39,945 nt of DNA. Source: Mycolicibacter sinensis (GTDB taxonomy: Bacteria; Actinomycetota; Actinomycetes; Mycobacteriales; Mycobacteriaceae). The position numbers and the translations under genes are program-made. The stretch covers positions 1-39,945 of the forward strand of contig NZ_LZJK01000097.1 of the NCBI RefSeq assembly GCF_001667945.1. Reading direction: 5' to 3'. Below the pieces are notes generated by a model. It saw only the letters and a program-made list of their open reading frames with translations. It made no database searches and was not told the DNA's origin. Below, one piece after another: positions 16,581 to 25,099 of this stretch. Every line of letters begins with the position of its first letter. Position 1 is the first letter of the stretch.

Positions 16581-17763
16581 CAGAGCTAGCCGCCCGGCGA
16601 CGGGGGCGCGGTGACGTCCCGGGCGGGTGGTCGGCCGGCTGCTGTCCCTGCTGAAGGCGAACCGTTGGTGGATTCGGGCCCGCGGCACGGGCCTCCACCA
16701 CACTCAGCGGTGAGGCGGTCTGCACCACACGCATCATCTGAAATCCGGCTTGGCCGAGCAGGCCGCGGTATTCGGCCGCGGTGCGTTCGCGCGAACCCAG
16801 GTTCAGCAGCATCTCCAGGTCCGCCCATTTTCCCGGGAAGTCGCGGTCGTGCTGGGGAATGACCAATTCGATCACCAACACCGTGGCCGAGGGGCCGGCC
16901 GCCGCCCGAACGTTACGCAGGATCTGCACCGCCTTCTCGTCGGTCCAGTCGTGCAGGATGTTCTTGAGGACATAGGCGTCACCACCGTCCGGGACGCTGT
17001 CGAAAAACGATCCCTCCGCGATCCGCACCCGGTCGGCGACGCGGCGCTCGCGCAACAGATTCGGGGCGCCCGCGACCACTCGCGGCAGGTCATACAGGAC
17101 GCCCTGCGACGCCGGCGCTGCCGCCAGGATCGCAGCAAGCAGTGGGCCGTGCCCGCCACCGACGTCGACGATCGTGGGATAGGCGCTGAAGTCGTAGCCG
17201 GCCACCACCGGCGCCGTCGTCAATTGCGAGATGCTCGTCATCGTCTGGTTGAAGAGGTCGGCGAGCTCGGGCTGATCGGCGAAGTAGTCGAAGCTCGCGA
17301 CGCCGCGCAACCCCGGGACCACGGTATGCCCGGTTCGTACCGAATCCACCAGCAGGGTCCAGCGTTCACGCTGCTCCCGCGAACCGTAGAAGCGGGCCGC
17401 GGCAGCCATCGACACCGGCGCGTCCGAACGCAGCGTGTCGGCCAGGTGGTTGAGCTGGAAGCGGCCGTCGCGGCGACGACCGAAGACGCCCCGGCCGACC
17501 AACGCCCGCAGCAGCCGGCCCAGCGCATCGGCATCGGCGCCGACCCGGTCCGCCAATTCGTCGATCGCCAGCGGTCTGTCGGCCAGCGCATCGGCGACAC
17601 CGAGTTCGGCGACCGCGGTGATCGCCTGCGACGTCCAGGCGGCCATGATCATCTCCAACACGGCGGCCGGCGCCGGCATCAGCCGTTGATGGAAGCGGTA
17701 GAGGTGGTGGCGCATCCGCTCGACGACGCGGGCCAGCGTGGCCGGTGGCACTTTGACGGTCAT
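16570..17763 (-). CDS. SAM-dependent O-methyltransferase, last gene of the biosynthetic operon
   Basis: The 397-aa protein is of the acetylserotonin/caffeate O-methyltransferase type used in natural product pathways. It has an N-terminal winged-helix dimerisation domain (about 20-110), a SAM-binding glycine-rich VDVGGGHGPLLAAIL (about 180-194), DLP as the ribose-binding stretch, and KNILHDWTDE, whose His is the usual catalytic base. A disordered Pro/Arg-rich tail ends the protein. It would methylate a phenolic hydroxyl on the cluster product, probably one installed by the upstream monooxygenase, with whose stop codon its ATG overlaps (ATGA). Confidence 0.92.
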   Translation of the reverse strand: MTVKVPPATLARVVERMRHHLYRFHQRLMPAPAAVLEMIMAAWTSQAITAVAELGVADALADRPLAIDELADRVGADADALGRLLRALVGRGVFGRRRDGRFQLNHLADTLRSDAPVSMAAAARFYGSREQRERWTLLVDSVRTGHTVVPGLRGVASFDYFADQPELADLFNQTMTSISQLTTAPVVAGYDFSAYPTIVDVGGGHGPLLAAILAAAPASQGVLYDLPRVVAGAPNLLRERRVADRVRIAEGSFFDSVPDGGDAYVLKNILHDWTDEKAVQILRNVRAAAGPSATVLVIELVIPQHDRDFPGKWADLEMLLNLGSRERTAAEYRGLLGQAGFQMMRVVQTASPLSVVEARAAGPNPPTVRLQQGQQPADHPPGTSPRPRRRAASSASE

Positions 17764-19031
17764 CGTCGCATCGCCGGCAAGGCGGCGGCGCTCGCCGAGA
17801 TGGCGAGCTCGGAGCTGATCTGCGCGGACATCCGGTGGTGGCTCACCGCGCGCAGGAACATCGTCAGCGCCCGGGTCTGCAACCGGTCCGAGATCAACCC
17901 CGCCGGCTTCAGCATGGACTCACTGCGCGACACCTGCTGCGTGGTCACCCACGACACCGCCTGGACCTTGTGCCGCCGGGTGTTTTCGTACCAGCGCAGC
18001 GCGCTCGCCAGGTCACGGTCGACGCCGTTGCTTGCGTTCCGGAGATCCGAGATCGCCTTGCGCAACACCATCGTGTCGAGTAGCGCCTGATTGGTCCCCT
18101 GCGCAAGGGTGGGCGGCATCGTATGTGCGGCGTCGCCGAGCAACGTGAGCGCGCCCCGGCCCGGGCGGGGGATCGGATGCCGAAAATGTGGGAAAGGCGA
18201 GCGGGCCAGATCCGCGTCGCTCAACGTCGCCAGGACCCGGTCGACCGCCTCGGACCACCCGGTGAATTCGGACCGGATCATCTCGAGCGGGCGTATCGGC
18301 CTGACGAACTCCGACGACCAGGGCAAATCGAACCACCACTGCAGATCCGAGCCTCCGGCCGGCCACAAGCCAAGGTTTCCGCGCTCGCCGATCATCATCA
18401 GCGCGGTGTGCTGGTCGGCCAGGCCCGCCATGGTGACCAGTCCCTGCCAGCTGCACCAGCCGGTCGGCTTCGCCCGTGGCGCGCCGACGATCTCGCGAAC
18501 GATCGAGTGCAGACCATCGGCCCCGATCAGTAGATCACCTTCGGCGAAGCTGCCGTCTGCGAATTCGACCCGCACTCCGTCGGGCGTGGCGACCGCGCCG
18601 ACAACTCGGGTGCTGCACCGGATGCGGTCGGCCGGAAAGCCGTCCAGCAGTCGTTGCAGCAGGACTGTGCGTGGGACCATCCGCACCGGTGCGCCCAGCC
18701 GGTCCACCACCGCGGTCAGGTCGATGGTGGCGACCCGGCGGCCCGTGGCCGTCATGACCCGCACGCTGGACAGCAGTTGTCCAGCCCCGTACATGTCGAC
18801 GCCCAACTGACCCAGAACTGCCGCGCCGTTGGACCAGATGGTCACGGCGCCGCCTCCTGCGGTGATATCCGGCCGCTGCTCGAAGACGGTGACATCATGG
18901 CCGTCGCGCAATAGTCCGCGGGCGATTGAGATCCCGCCTACACCGGCTCCGACCACCAGGACTCGAAGACGTGAAGACGCGGCCGCTACCAGCGTCAGAT
19001 GCCGGGCCCTAGTCCTCGGCGTGCTGCTCAT
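17760..19031 (-). CDS. FAD-dependent monooxygenase, UbiH/PHBH type
   Basis: The 423-aa protein shows the three motifs of class A flavoprotein hydroxylases: the dinucleotide-binding VVGAGVGGISIARG near the N-terminus, the DG motif LLIGADGLHSIVRE (about 155), and the GD motif LTLLGDAAHTMPP (about 285). It lacks a membrane segment. Such enzymes hydroxylate electron-rich aromatic rings or oxidise them to quinones with NAD(P)H and O2. ATG 19031 is preferred over an in-frame TTG at 19046. The gene overlaps the 38-aa peptide gene by 23 bases and the O-methyltransferase by four, which suggests hydroxylation followed by methylation. Confidence 0.92.
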   Translation of the reverse strand: MSSTPRTRARHLTLVAAASSRLRVLVVGAGVGGISIARGLLRDGHDVTVFEQRPDITAGGGAVTIWSNGAAVLGQLGVDMYGAGQLLSSVRVMTATGRRVATIDLTAVVDRLGAPVRMVPRTVLLQRLLDGFPADRIRCSTRVVGAVATPDGVRVEFADGSFAEGDLLIGADGLHSIVREIVGAPRAKPTGWCSWQGLVTMAGLADQHTALMMIGERGNLGLWPAGGSDLQWWFDLPWSSEFVRPIRPLEMIRSEFTGWSEAVDRVLATLSDADLARSPFPHFRHPIPRPGRGALTLLGDAAHTMPPTLAQGTNQALLDTMVLRKAISDLRNASNGVDRDLASALRWYENTRRHKVQAVSWVTTQQVSRSESMLKPAGLISDRLQTRALTMFLRAVSHHRMSAQISSELAISASAAALPAMRR

Positions 19032-19125
19032 AGGCCCAACGCTCAAGTCGTGCTTGTAGATTCACCAGGCCGGCGCCGGCTATCGGCATGGCTATCGACA
19101 GCAGGGCCATCAATACTGGATTCAT
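19009..19125 (-). CDS. 38-aa single-pass membrane peptide inside the biosynthetic operon
   Basis: The frame has an unusually good ribosome binding site, AGGAGGT six bases before the ATG, and overlaps the aminotransferase stop codon as ATGA. The product has a hydrophobic stretch of about 20 residues (MNPVLMALLSIAMPIAG and on), then an amphipathic basic/acidic tail NLQARLERWAYEQHAED. Its end overlaps the start of the FAD monooxygenase gene. It looks like a small membrane-anchoring or scaffold peptide. I know of no function. Confidence 0.7.
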   Translation of the reverse strand: MNPVLMALLSIAMPIAGAGLVNLQARLERWAYEQHAED

Positions 19126-20189
19126 CTCACACCTCCTATTCCTGACACGCAACAAGCCGACGAGTCGTTCACCGCGTGCAGCACCGCCTGGGTGGCCACG
19201 CGGCCGCCGACGGTGATCCGCACGCCGCCGTCGGCGTAGTGGCGGACCAGGAGCCCGGTGAAGACCTCCCGCCACGGCCGGCTCGCCGGCGGCAGGTACA
19301 CGAAATTCGCGTGGGAGTCGGTGCTGTAGACACCCATCGTCGACAGGCGCCGGCGCAGGTAATCGCGTTCGCTGACGATTCGGGAAATACGTTGCTGCAG
19401 CTGTTCTTCGGCGTTGTACGAAGCCGCCACCGCGACCGCGCTGGTGATGTCCATTCCGAACGGCAACTGCATGGACCACAGGGTCTCGGTCAGCTGCGGC
19501 GACCCGAAGCCATATCCGATACGCAGCCCGGCGAGCCCGTAGGCCTTCGAGAATGTCCGCAGCACCACGACATTCGGAAAGTGCCGCACCAGATCAGGGC
19601 AGTCGATGCGGTAGTCGGGTGCGACGAACTCGATGTAGGCCTCGTCGAGCAGCACTATGGTGTCGGCCGGGATCCGAGTCATGAACCGCTCGACGTCGGC
19701 GATGGACTCCAGCGTTCCGGTCGGATTGTGCGGCCGGCACACGACGACCACCCGTGCGCCCGCCGCGGCCTGCGCCATCGCCGCGAAGTCGTGGTGGCCA
19801 CGCTCGTCGAGCGGGACGCTGACCGGGGCCAGGCGGGCAATCCGGGCGAAGATCGGGTAGCCGTCGAAGGTCGGTGAGGCCAGCACGATCCGGTCACCGG
19901 GCTCGGTCACCGCCTGCAGGACCTGCATCACCACCCCCGTCGCGCCCGCCCCAAGGACGACCTGTTCGGCGCCAACCCCGATGTGTCGCGCGATCATCGT
20001 GCGCATCGATTCGGGCAGGAACTCCGGATAGCGGTTGGCCGCGTCCACCGCGTGGATCAAGGCGGCGCGCACCGCCGGCAACGGCGGAAACGGGTTCTCG
20101 TTGAGCGACAACGCGAACGGGTCAATCGCGTTCGGCAGCGCCCCGAGAGCGTCCACGGCGGCGCGGCTCGCCTGCGCCAGCGACGGCAT
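19122..20189 (-). CDS. PLP-dependent aminotransferase, histidinol-phosphate aminotransferase-like
   Basis: The 355-aa protein is a fold-type I, class I/II aminotransferase. SLNENPFPP (about 28-36) and NRYPEFLPE resemble the substrate arm of HisC. The PLP lysine lies in RTFSKAYGLAGLRIGYG (about 210-226), and CRPHNPTGT and LDEAYIEF are the other cofactor contacts. HisC-like enzymes often act on aromatic amino acids. In this operon, next to a TPP enzyme, the likely job is to make an aromatic 2-oxo acid such as indole-3-pyruvate; that is inference. The ATG overlaps the KASIII stop codon by one base. It is not in a his operon (hisE-hisG lie at 37.9-39.0 kb). Confidence 0.9.
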   Translation of the reverse strand: MPSLAQASRAAVDALGALPNAIDPFALSLNENPFPPLPAVRAALIHAVDAANRYPEFLPESMRTMIARHIGVGAEQVVLGAGATGVVMQVLQAVTEPGDRIVLASPTFDGYPIFARIARLAPVSVPLDERGHHDFAAMAQAAAGARVVVVCRPHNPTGTLESIADVERFMTRIPADTIVLLDEAYIEFVAPDYRIDCPDLVRHFPNVVVLRTFSKAYGLAGLRIGYGFGSPQLTETLWSMQLPFGMDITSAVAVAASYNAEEQLQQRISRIVSERDYLRRRLSTMGVYSTDSHANFVYLPPASRPWREVFTGLLVRHYADGGVRITVGGRVATQAVLHAVNDSSACCVSGIGGVR

Positions 20190-21208
20190 CAGCCGCGTCC
20201 GCCCCAGCGGAGGGCCGCCGCGCCGGCGAAGTCACCGGCGTGCGCGAAGGCCGCCATCAGCACGATGTCGCCGGCCTTGGTCTGGCCGTCGGATATCGCA
20301 CGATCCAGGTTGATCGGGATTCCGGCACCGAACAGGTTGCCGCACTCATCGAAGGTATCGCGATGCGCTGAATCGGGGACTTCGAGCGCTTCGCGCCAGT
20401 TGCGCAGGAACACCCGGTTCGGCTGGTTCGTCACAAGCAGCCCGACGTCCCTGGGCGACATGCCGATTCGATCACACACCGCCAGCGCCACCTCGGGAAC
20501 CTCACGGTTGCCGCGGGCCAGCACCTTGGTGATCTTGGTTTCTGTGAAACCGATACACCCCTCGCCGGGCCCGGGCTGCCACCATTTGCGGGGCGGTTCC
20601 GTGGTGTAGGTCATGTCATTGGCGTATTCGCCGTAGGTGCGGCATTCCACAGCCAGGATTGGCGATTCGTCGGACAGTGTCACCAATCCCACCGCGGCGC
20701 CGTCGCCTGGCACCGATGCCTGCGCCTTGCGCCGCACCCCGGGCTGGTCGAAGACCTGCCCCGCCGCGTTCTGCGCGATGGCGATCAACGCGGTACGCCC
20801 TTCGCCCGCGGCCAGCAGCTGACGGGCCACTTTGAGCGCCAACACGAATGCCGCGCACCCGCCGTTGTGCAAGTCGAGCACCCAGCTCGGTCGCATGCCA
20901 AGGCGGTGGGCAATGCCGCCGCCCGAACCGTAGAACGGCATGTCCGGCAGTTGGGTGTGGGTGATCAGCACATCGACGTTGGAGATGACGTCGTGGCCGT
21001 GCCGCTGCACCAGCCCGGCAGCAGCTTGCTCGACCATGTCAATGGCGGTCTCGCCGGGCGCGACGTGATGACGGAACTTGGGCGCGCGGAACATCAGGTT
21101 GTCCGCCAAGTCATCCGATTCGGCGAACTGCGCGTAATAGTCAGCGCCGATAGGTTTTCCCGGCAGGTAGCAGGCAACATCGGTCAGGCTGACCACGGGT
21201 TGGTTCAT
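20189..21208 (-). CDS. 3-oxoacyl-ACP synthase III-like condensing enzyme with altered active site
   Basis: The 339-aa protein has the thiolase fold of FabH-like enzymes, with the nucleophile Cys118 in LHNGGCAAFVLAL. The canonical His of the catalytic triad (HQAN-type motif) is replaced: the sequence is VTNQPNRVF, placing Asn261 there. The third residue, Asn291 in ECGNLFGAG, is kept. Such KASIII homologues in secondary metabolism condense or transfer unusual acyl groups. In the carbazole pathways a KASIII joins an acyl-ACP to a free beta-keto acid made by a TPP enzyme, and the neighbours here (SRPBCC, TPP enzyme, aminotransferase) match that set. No acyl carrier protein gene is in the cluster. 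Confidence 0.9.
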   Translation of the reverse strand: MNQPVVSLTDVACYLPGKPIGADYYAQFAESDDLADNLMFRAPKFRHHVAPGETAIDMVEQAAAGLVQRHGHDVISNVDVLITHTQLPDMPFYGSGGGIAHRLGMRPSWVLDLHNGGCAAFVLALKVARQLLAAGEGRTALIAIAQNAAGQVFDQPGVRRKAQASVPGDGAAVGLVTLSDESPILAVECRTYGEYANDMTYTTEPPRKWWQPGPGEGCIGFTETKITKVLARGNREVPEVALAVCDRIGMSPRDVGLLVTNQPNRVFLRNWREALEVPDSAHRDTFDECGNLFGAGIPINLDRAISDGQTKAGDIVLMAAFAHAGDFAGAAALRWGGRG

Positions 21209-21215
21209 GGCCGTC

Positions 21216-21881
21216 TCATCTCATCCAGCTCGGTGTGATCGGCAGACCGTTGCGGTGCCGGTATTCGGCGATCGTCTTGAGGTTGTTCAGCTCCACCCCG
21301 TGACCGGCGCCGAACATGTCCCAGAAGTCGCCGACCCAGCCCGTGCGCTCCGGCGGCGCCGCCTCCGGGTAGGGGTTGTGGTCATAAAACGGGTGGCGGC
21401 AATTGGTCCACAGCACAACAGAACCGGGCCGGTCCAGCACCAGCTGCGCGTCGAGGACCCGCATCAGGTAGATCATCCACAGATGCTTGCCCTGATCCCA
21501 GGCGCAATGGTAGTCGACGGTGCGCGCCTCGGCGTTGGCATGAGTGCGGGTGTAAATCTTGGTCTGCGGAAGCAACCGGTCATAGGCGAGCCACAGTTCG
21601 GGCTCATCTGTCGGCGTGAAGTCGCGCAGGGTGTAGGTCCACTCCTCGAGGCTGCGGGTGTCGGACAGGTAGTCGAACAGCTCGTCGGGCGGGCAGTCGA
21701 TGTAGTCGTTGACCGTGCAGTACTGGCCGAAAACGTCGTCGTGCGGGTACACCGACCGCAGCTTCGTCAGGAAGAACGCAGCGGTCTCTTCCAGAGGTGC
21801 GGTCTCGATGCGCACCAAACCCTCGATGGGTTCGGCGGTGCCGCTGTGAATGTGGATATCGTCAAGCGCGGGCAGGGACAT
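21216..21881 (-). CDS. SRPBCC-fold protein, candidate cyclase/aromatase
   Basis: The 221-aa protein resembles the polyketide cyclase/START-like (SRPBCC, Bet v1) group: a helix-grip type core is suggested by the VNDYIDCPPDELFDYLSD block (about 57-74), the typical beginning of this domain. It continues with a Trp/Tyr/His-rich segment (DYHCAWDQGKHLWMIYLM) that could line a pocket. It is longer than simple family members. ATG 21881 is chosen because AAGGAG lies about ten bases upstream; it overlaps the TPP enzyme gene by 20 bases. Lying between the TPP enzyme and KASIII genes, it may close or aromatise the ring of their product, as CqsB2/NzsI-type cyclases do in carbazole formation (inference). 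Confidence 0.78.
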   Translation of the reverse strand: MSLPALDDIHIHSGTAEPIEGLVRIETAPLEETAAFFLTKLRSVYPHDDVFGQYCTVNDYIDCPPDELFDYLSDTRSLEEWTYTLRDFTPTDEPELWLAYDRLLPQTKIYTRTHANAEARTVDYHCAWDQGKHLWMIYLMRVLDAQLVLDRPGSVVLWTNCRHPFYDHNPYPEAAPPERTGWVGDFWDMFGAGHGVELNNLKTIAEYRHRNGLPITPSWMR

Positions 21882-23616
21882 CGGTGGGGTTCTCCTTCGG
21901 TGTTGAAATCTCGTCATCGAGCCCGTGTTTGGTGGGCCGTTGTGTGAGAAACGGTGCGAACGGAGGTATTTCGTCGGCTGCGCACACGACGCTGACCACC
22001 GACGGGCCCTCGACCGCCATCGCCCGTGCCAGCGCCGCGGGCAGTTCCTCGGGGTCGGTGACGTCGACCGACGACAGCCCGGGGAACATGGCCGCGCACC
22101 CGGCGCCGAGAAAACTCGGGGCGAACCGGTTGTAGCTGTACAGGTCGTCGTAGAAGAGCTGTTCGCGGGTCACGCACATGGCGTGGGCGTTGTTGTTGAA
22201 CAAGACGAACGTGATCGGCAGCCGATAGTGCACCGCGGTGTGGATCTCCATGCCGTGCATGAAGAACGCGCCGTCGCCGGCGATCACCACGGTGCGCTTC
22301 GCGCGGGCGCTCCGGACCCGGCCGAACGCCATGCCGATGCCCGCGCCGAAGCTGTAACCCATGCCGCCCATGCCGAGTGCGACGGCGAACCGGCCGCCAC
22401 GCCTGACCCGGAGGTGATGAACCGCGGCCGCGCCGGTATTGCCGGCGTCGACGACGATATCCACGCCGGCGGGCAACGCCCGGTCGAGCGCGATCATGGC
22501 GTCGCGATAGCGTACGCCCGGGCCGGTGAAGGCCGGCGGCCGCAGCTCGGTGCTTGACACCATGTCGGGCACACGCAGACCCCTGGGGCGCCCCTTTCCG
22601 GACAGCGCGCGCGTCAGAGTGGAAAGTGACACCCGCAGGTTGTCGGTGTGCACGTGCGTGCATGGTAGGTAGGGCGGCGCAGAGCCGATCGAGATCGTGG
22701 GCGCCATCGCGAGCGCATCCTCGAGCCCGGCACGGGCCATCACGCCGAGTCGGGTGCCGACCACGAGGCACAGGGAGCTGGCCGCCACCGCCTCGCCCAC
22801 ACCCGGATGGCCGATGACACCGGTCACACCGAGCGCTGACGATGAGCCGAAACCTGGTGTTCCGGCTACATCTTTGGCATCGGGGACGCATGCTATGCGA
22901 GCGCGCAGCAGGAAACGCAGCGCCTCGAGTTCCTCGCGGGCGTCATCGCGTGCGACCTGTTCGCCGGCGATGATCGTGACCGGGCCGGTGGCCCGGCGCA
23001 ATGCCTGCAGGATCGGATGCGGGTCGCCGAGCAGGGGACCGGCCGGATCGATCTCGCGGCCGAGATGCCGGATGTAACCGTCGACCCGAACGAGTCCTTG
23101 CTGAACGTCCTTGGGCAACAACAGTACTGCTGGGCCACCTGCACGTGCCGCCGCGATGGCGTCCGGTAATGCCGAAACGATGTCGGCCGGCGCCAATACC
23201 CGCCGGCAGAAGACCGACACCGCAGCGAACAGCGCTTCGGCATTCAACGCACCGTTGCGGCCACTGGTGTCTTGAAAGCTGCCCCGGCCGTCCATGCTGG
23301 TCGCCGCTTGTCCCACCAACGCCAACACCGGCACCCGGCTGGCCAGTGATTCCCCCAAACCTGCAACGAGGTTCAGTGCGCCGCCGCCCGACGTAGCCGC
23401 CACCACGCCCAGTCCGGCACCGCTGCGGCTGTATCCGTCGGCCATGGTGGCCGCGGAGAACTCGTGCTTGGCCAGAATCGCGGTGATACCCGACTGGAAA
23501 TGTGCTGCATCGTAAAGGTCTTCGATGTTGGCACCGTCGACACCGAAGATGTAGTCGACTCCGGTGCCGGCGAGTTGTTCGACAATGCGGTCGACCACCC
23601 GGTGCTGCCTGGCCAT
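21862..23616 (-). CDS. Thiamine diphosphate-dependent enzyme, acetolactate synthase/acyloin synthase type
   Basis: The 584-aa protein has the three domains of the ThDP decarboxylase/synthase family. The cofactor-activating Glu52 lies in AKHEFSAATMADGYSR, a central domain spans about 190-340, and the C-terminal ThDP-Mg domain has GDGAFFMHGMEIHT (447-460) and NNN (474-476). No regulatory subunit gene adjoins it, and no branched-chain amino acid genes are near, so housekeeping IlvB is unlikely. In alkaloid pathways (scytonemin ScyA; carbazole enzymes) such proteins join two 2-oxo acids, for example indole-3-pyruvate and pyruvate. With the aminotransferase downstream, that is the proposed role. 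Confidence 0.9.
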   Translation of the reverse strand: MARQHRVVDRIVEQLAGTGVDYIFGVDGANIEDLYDAAHFQSGITAILAKHEFSAATMADGYSRSGAGLGVVAATSGGGALNLVAGLGESLASRVPVLALVGQAATSMDGRGSFQDTSGRNGALNAEALFAAVSVFCRRVLAPADIVSALPDAIAAARAGGPAVLLLPKDVQQGLVRVDGYIRHLGREIDPAGPLLGDPHPILQALRRATGPVTIIAGEQVARDDAREELEALRFLLRARIACVPDAKDVAGTPGFGSSSALGVTGVIGHPGVGEAVAASSLCLVVGTRLGVMARAGLEDALAMAPTISIGSAPPYLPCTHVHTDNLRVSLSTLTRALSGKGRPRGLRVPDMVSSTELRPPAFTGPGVRYRDAMIALDRALPAGVDIVVDAGNTGAAAVHHLRVRRGGRFAVALGMGGMGYSFGAGIGMAFGRVRSARAKRTVVIAGDGAFFMHGMEIHTAVHYRLPITFVLFNNNAHAMCVTREQLFYDDLYSYNRFAPSFLGAGCAAMFPGLSSVDVTDPEELPAALARAMAVEGPSVVSVVCAADEIPPFAPFLTQRPTKHGLDDEISTPKENPTDVPARA

Positions 23617-23758
23617 CTGCTTACCTAACTCGTGAAGATGCCAGTAACACGACTCCCACGTGGCGTCAGTTCACGTTCGCGCGGAATTCATGGTGAACGC
23701 TGCAGCAACACTCCGTCGTCGTGGGCGGAAACCACGTGCAGTGCGGCGCCCGTCCGGT

Positions 23759-25099
23759 TCAGCCGTGGCCCATCCAGCTGTGGAATCGCGCCTCCGGGTC
23801 GTAGGCCGCGCGCACCTTTTCCAGCCGCGCCAGATTCGGGTCGGTGATGAATCTCGCCGGCCGCCGGCCGAGGTTCTCGTCGGCCAGGGCGATACCGGTG
23901 GCCAGGTGCGACATCGCGGCCATGTTGGACTGAGCCCAGTCGCCGTACCGCTCGTCGTCGGCCGGATCCTTCCAGGCGGTGTAGAGCGCCAGGTAGATCT
24001 CGTCCTCCAGGCCGTACACCATGTCGGCGCGGTCCTCCGACGTCTTCCAGCCTGTGAACAGGAACTGGGAGGGGTGCGGTGGCATCGTCTCGATGATCTT
24101 GCGGATGCCGGGTAGGAGTTCCTCGGCGGACGCCGATGTGAACATGCCGTCCGCGATGTAGCGGTGGCCCGGCGGGTAGTTGGTCATCACCGCGGCATAC
24201 CAGTTGGCCAAGGTTGTCGGCGCATAGGGAAGGCTGATGATCGCCCGGTCGGCAACCGGGCAGGTGCCTAGGACGGCAAGGGCTTTCGTCGCCTCCTCGT
24301 CGGAATCGGCGAAGACCGGCGCGGCGACAGCGATGGCGGGGTGGTCGAGTCCCGCCCCCGGAAAGCTGCGGCAGGTGGCTATCTGCAGTTCGACGCGGTC
24401 GTCGACCTCGGGACTGATCGCGCGTCCCCAGGTGAAAACCTCGTCGGCGACGTCGATCGGGTACACGTACAAGCAGGTGCCCCAGACCGGCGGTCGCGGG
24501 CGCAACAGCAATGTGAACGAGGTGACCACCCCGAAGAATCCCGGTCCCGAACCCCGCGCGGCCCAATACAGATCCGGGTCGTTCTCGGCGTCGCAGTAGC
24601 GGTGTTCGCCGTCGGCGGTGACCACCTCCAGTCCAAGCACGCTCTCGCACGCCGGTCCGACCGCCGGGCCGTTCCAGCCGTATCCGCCTTGGAGGAGATA
24701 GCCGCCGAGGCGGATGCCGTCGCAATGGCCTGCGGGGAAGAACAGCCCGTGGGAGTCCAGGTCGATCGCGAAGGCGCTGGCGGCCTTGCCCGGGCCGACG
24801 CGTGCGGTCATCCGATCGGTGTCGACGGTGCAGTGATCGAGGCGGCTGACGTCGAGCAGCATGCCGCCGTCGCGCAGGTGGCTGGCCGACCAGCTGCGCC
24901 CGCCCGAACAGATGCCGACCCGATGGCCGTTGGCGCGCGCGTAGTGGATCGCCGCGACCACGTCGTCGGCGTTGTGCGCCTGCACAATCACATCGGGAAA
25001 CCGTTGTGGCACCAGGCCGTTCCATACTGTTTCCCGACGGGCCGCTTCGTATCCGGCTGCGCCGCGGGGGAAGGTCTTTTCAGCGGTGAACAAGCTCAT
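23759..25099 (-). CDS. FAD-linked oxidase, berberine bridge enzyme-like (PCMH fold)
   Basis: The roughly 446-aa protein has an N-terminal PCMH FAD-binding domain (RVGICSGGRSWSASHLRDGG at about 62-81, LLDVSRLDHCTVD) and a GLELGGYLLQGG-type second cofactor segment, ending with the BBE C-terminal element NLARLEKVRAAYDPEARF. In most relatives a His in SGGHS carries covalent FAD; here it is Arg (SGGRS). These enzymes perform oxidative cyclisations or alcohol and amine oxidations with O2. Either of two close ATGs (25105, 25099) may be used; the gene overlaps the FMO gene. A 142-base gap, with no clear signal, separates it from the TPP enzyme gene. Confidence 0.88.
   Translation of the reverse strand: MSLFTAEKTFPRGAAGYEAARRETVWNGLVPQRFPDVIVQAHNADDVVAAIHYARANGHRVGICSGGRSWSASHLRDGGMLLDVSRLDHCTVDTDRMTARVGPGKAASAFAIDLDSHGLFFPAGHCDGIRLGGYLLQGGYGWNGPAVGPACESVLGLEVVTADGEHRYCDAENDPDLYWAARGSGPGFFGVVTSFTLLLRPRPPVWGTCLYVYPIDVADEVFTWGRAISPEVDDRVELQIATCRSFPGAGLDHPAIAVAAPVFADSDEEATKALAVLGTCPVADRAIISLPYAPTTLANWYAAVMTNYPPGHRYIADGMFTSASAEELLPGIRKIIETMPPHPSQFLFTGWKTSEDRADMVYGLEDEIYLALYTAWKDPADDERYGDWAQSNMAAMSHLATGIALADENLGRRPARFITDPNLARLEKVRAAYDPEARFHSWMGHG

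Noticed and set aside
19122..20189. hisC of the histidine operon
   Set aside because: Despite HisC-like motifs it is embedded and overlapped in the biosynthetic operon, far from hisE-hisG, so the housekeeping role is less likely.
21862..23616. Housekeeping acetolactate synthase (IlvB) or MenD
   Set aside because: There is no IlvN or IlvC neighbour and no menaquinone genes; it sits within a secondary metabolism operon.
23688..25025. A 445-codon frame overlapping the BBE-like oxidase gene in another frame of the same strand
   Set aside because: Arg/Gly-rich shadow; the in-frame oxidase shows clear FAD-binding motifs.
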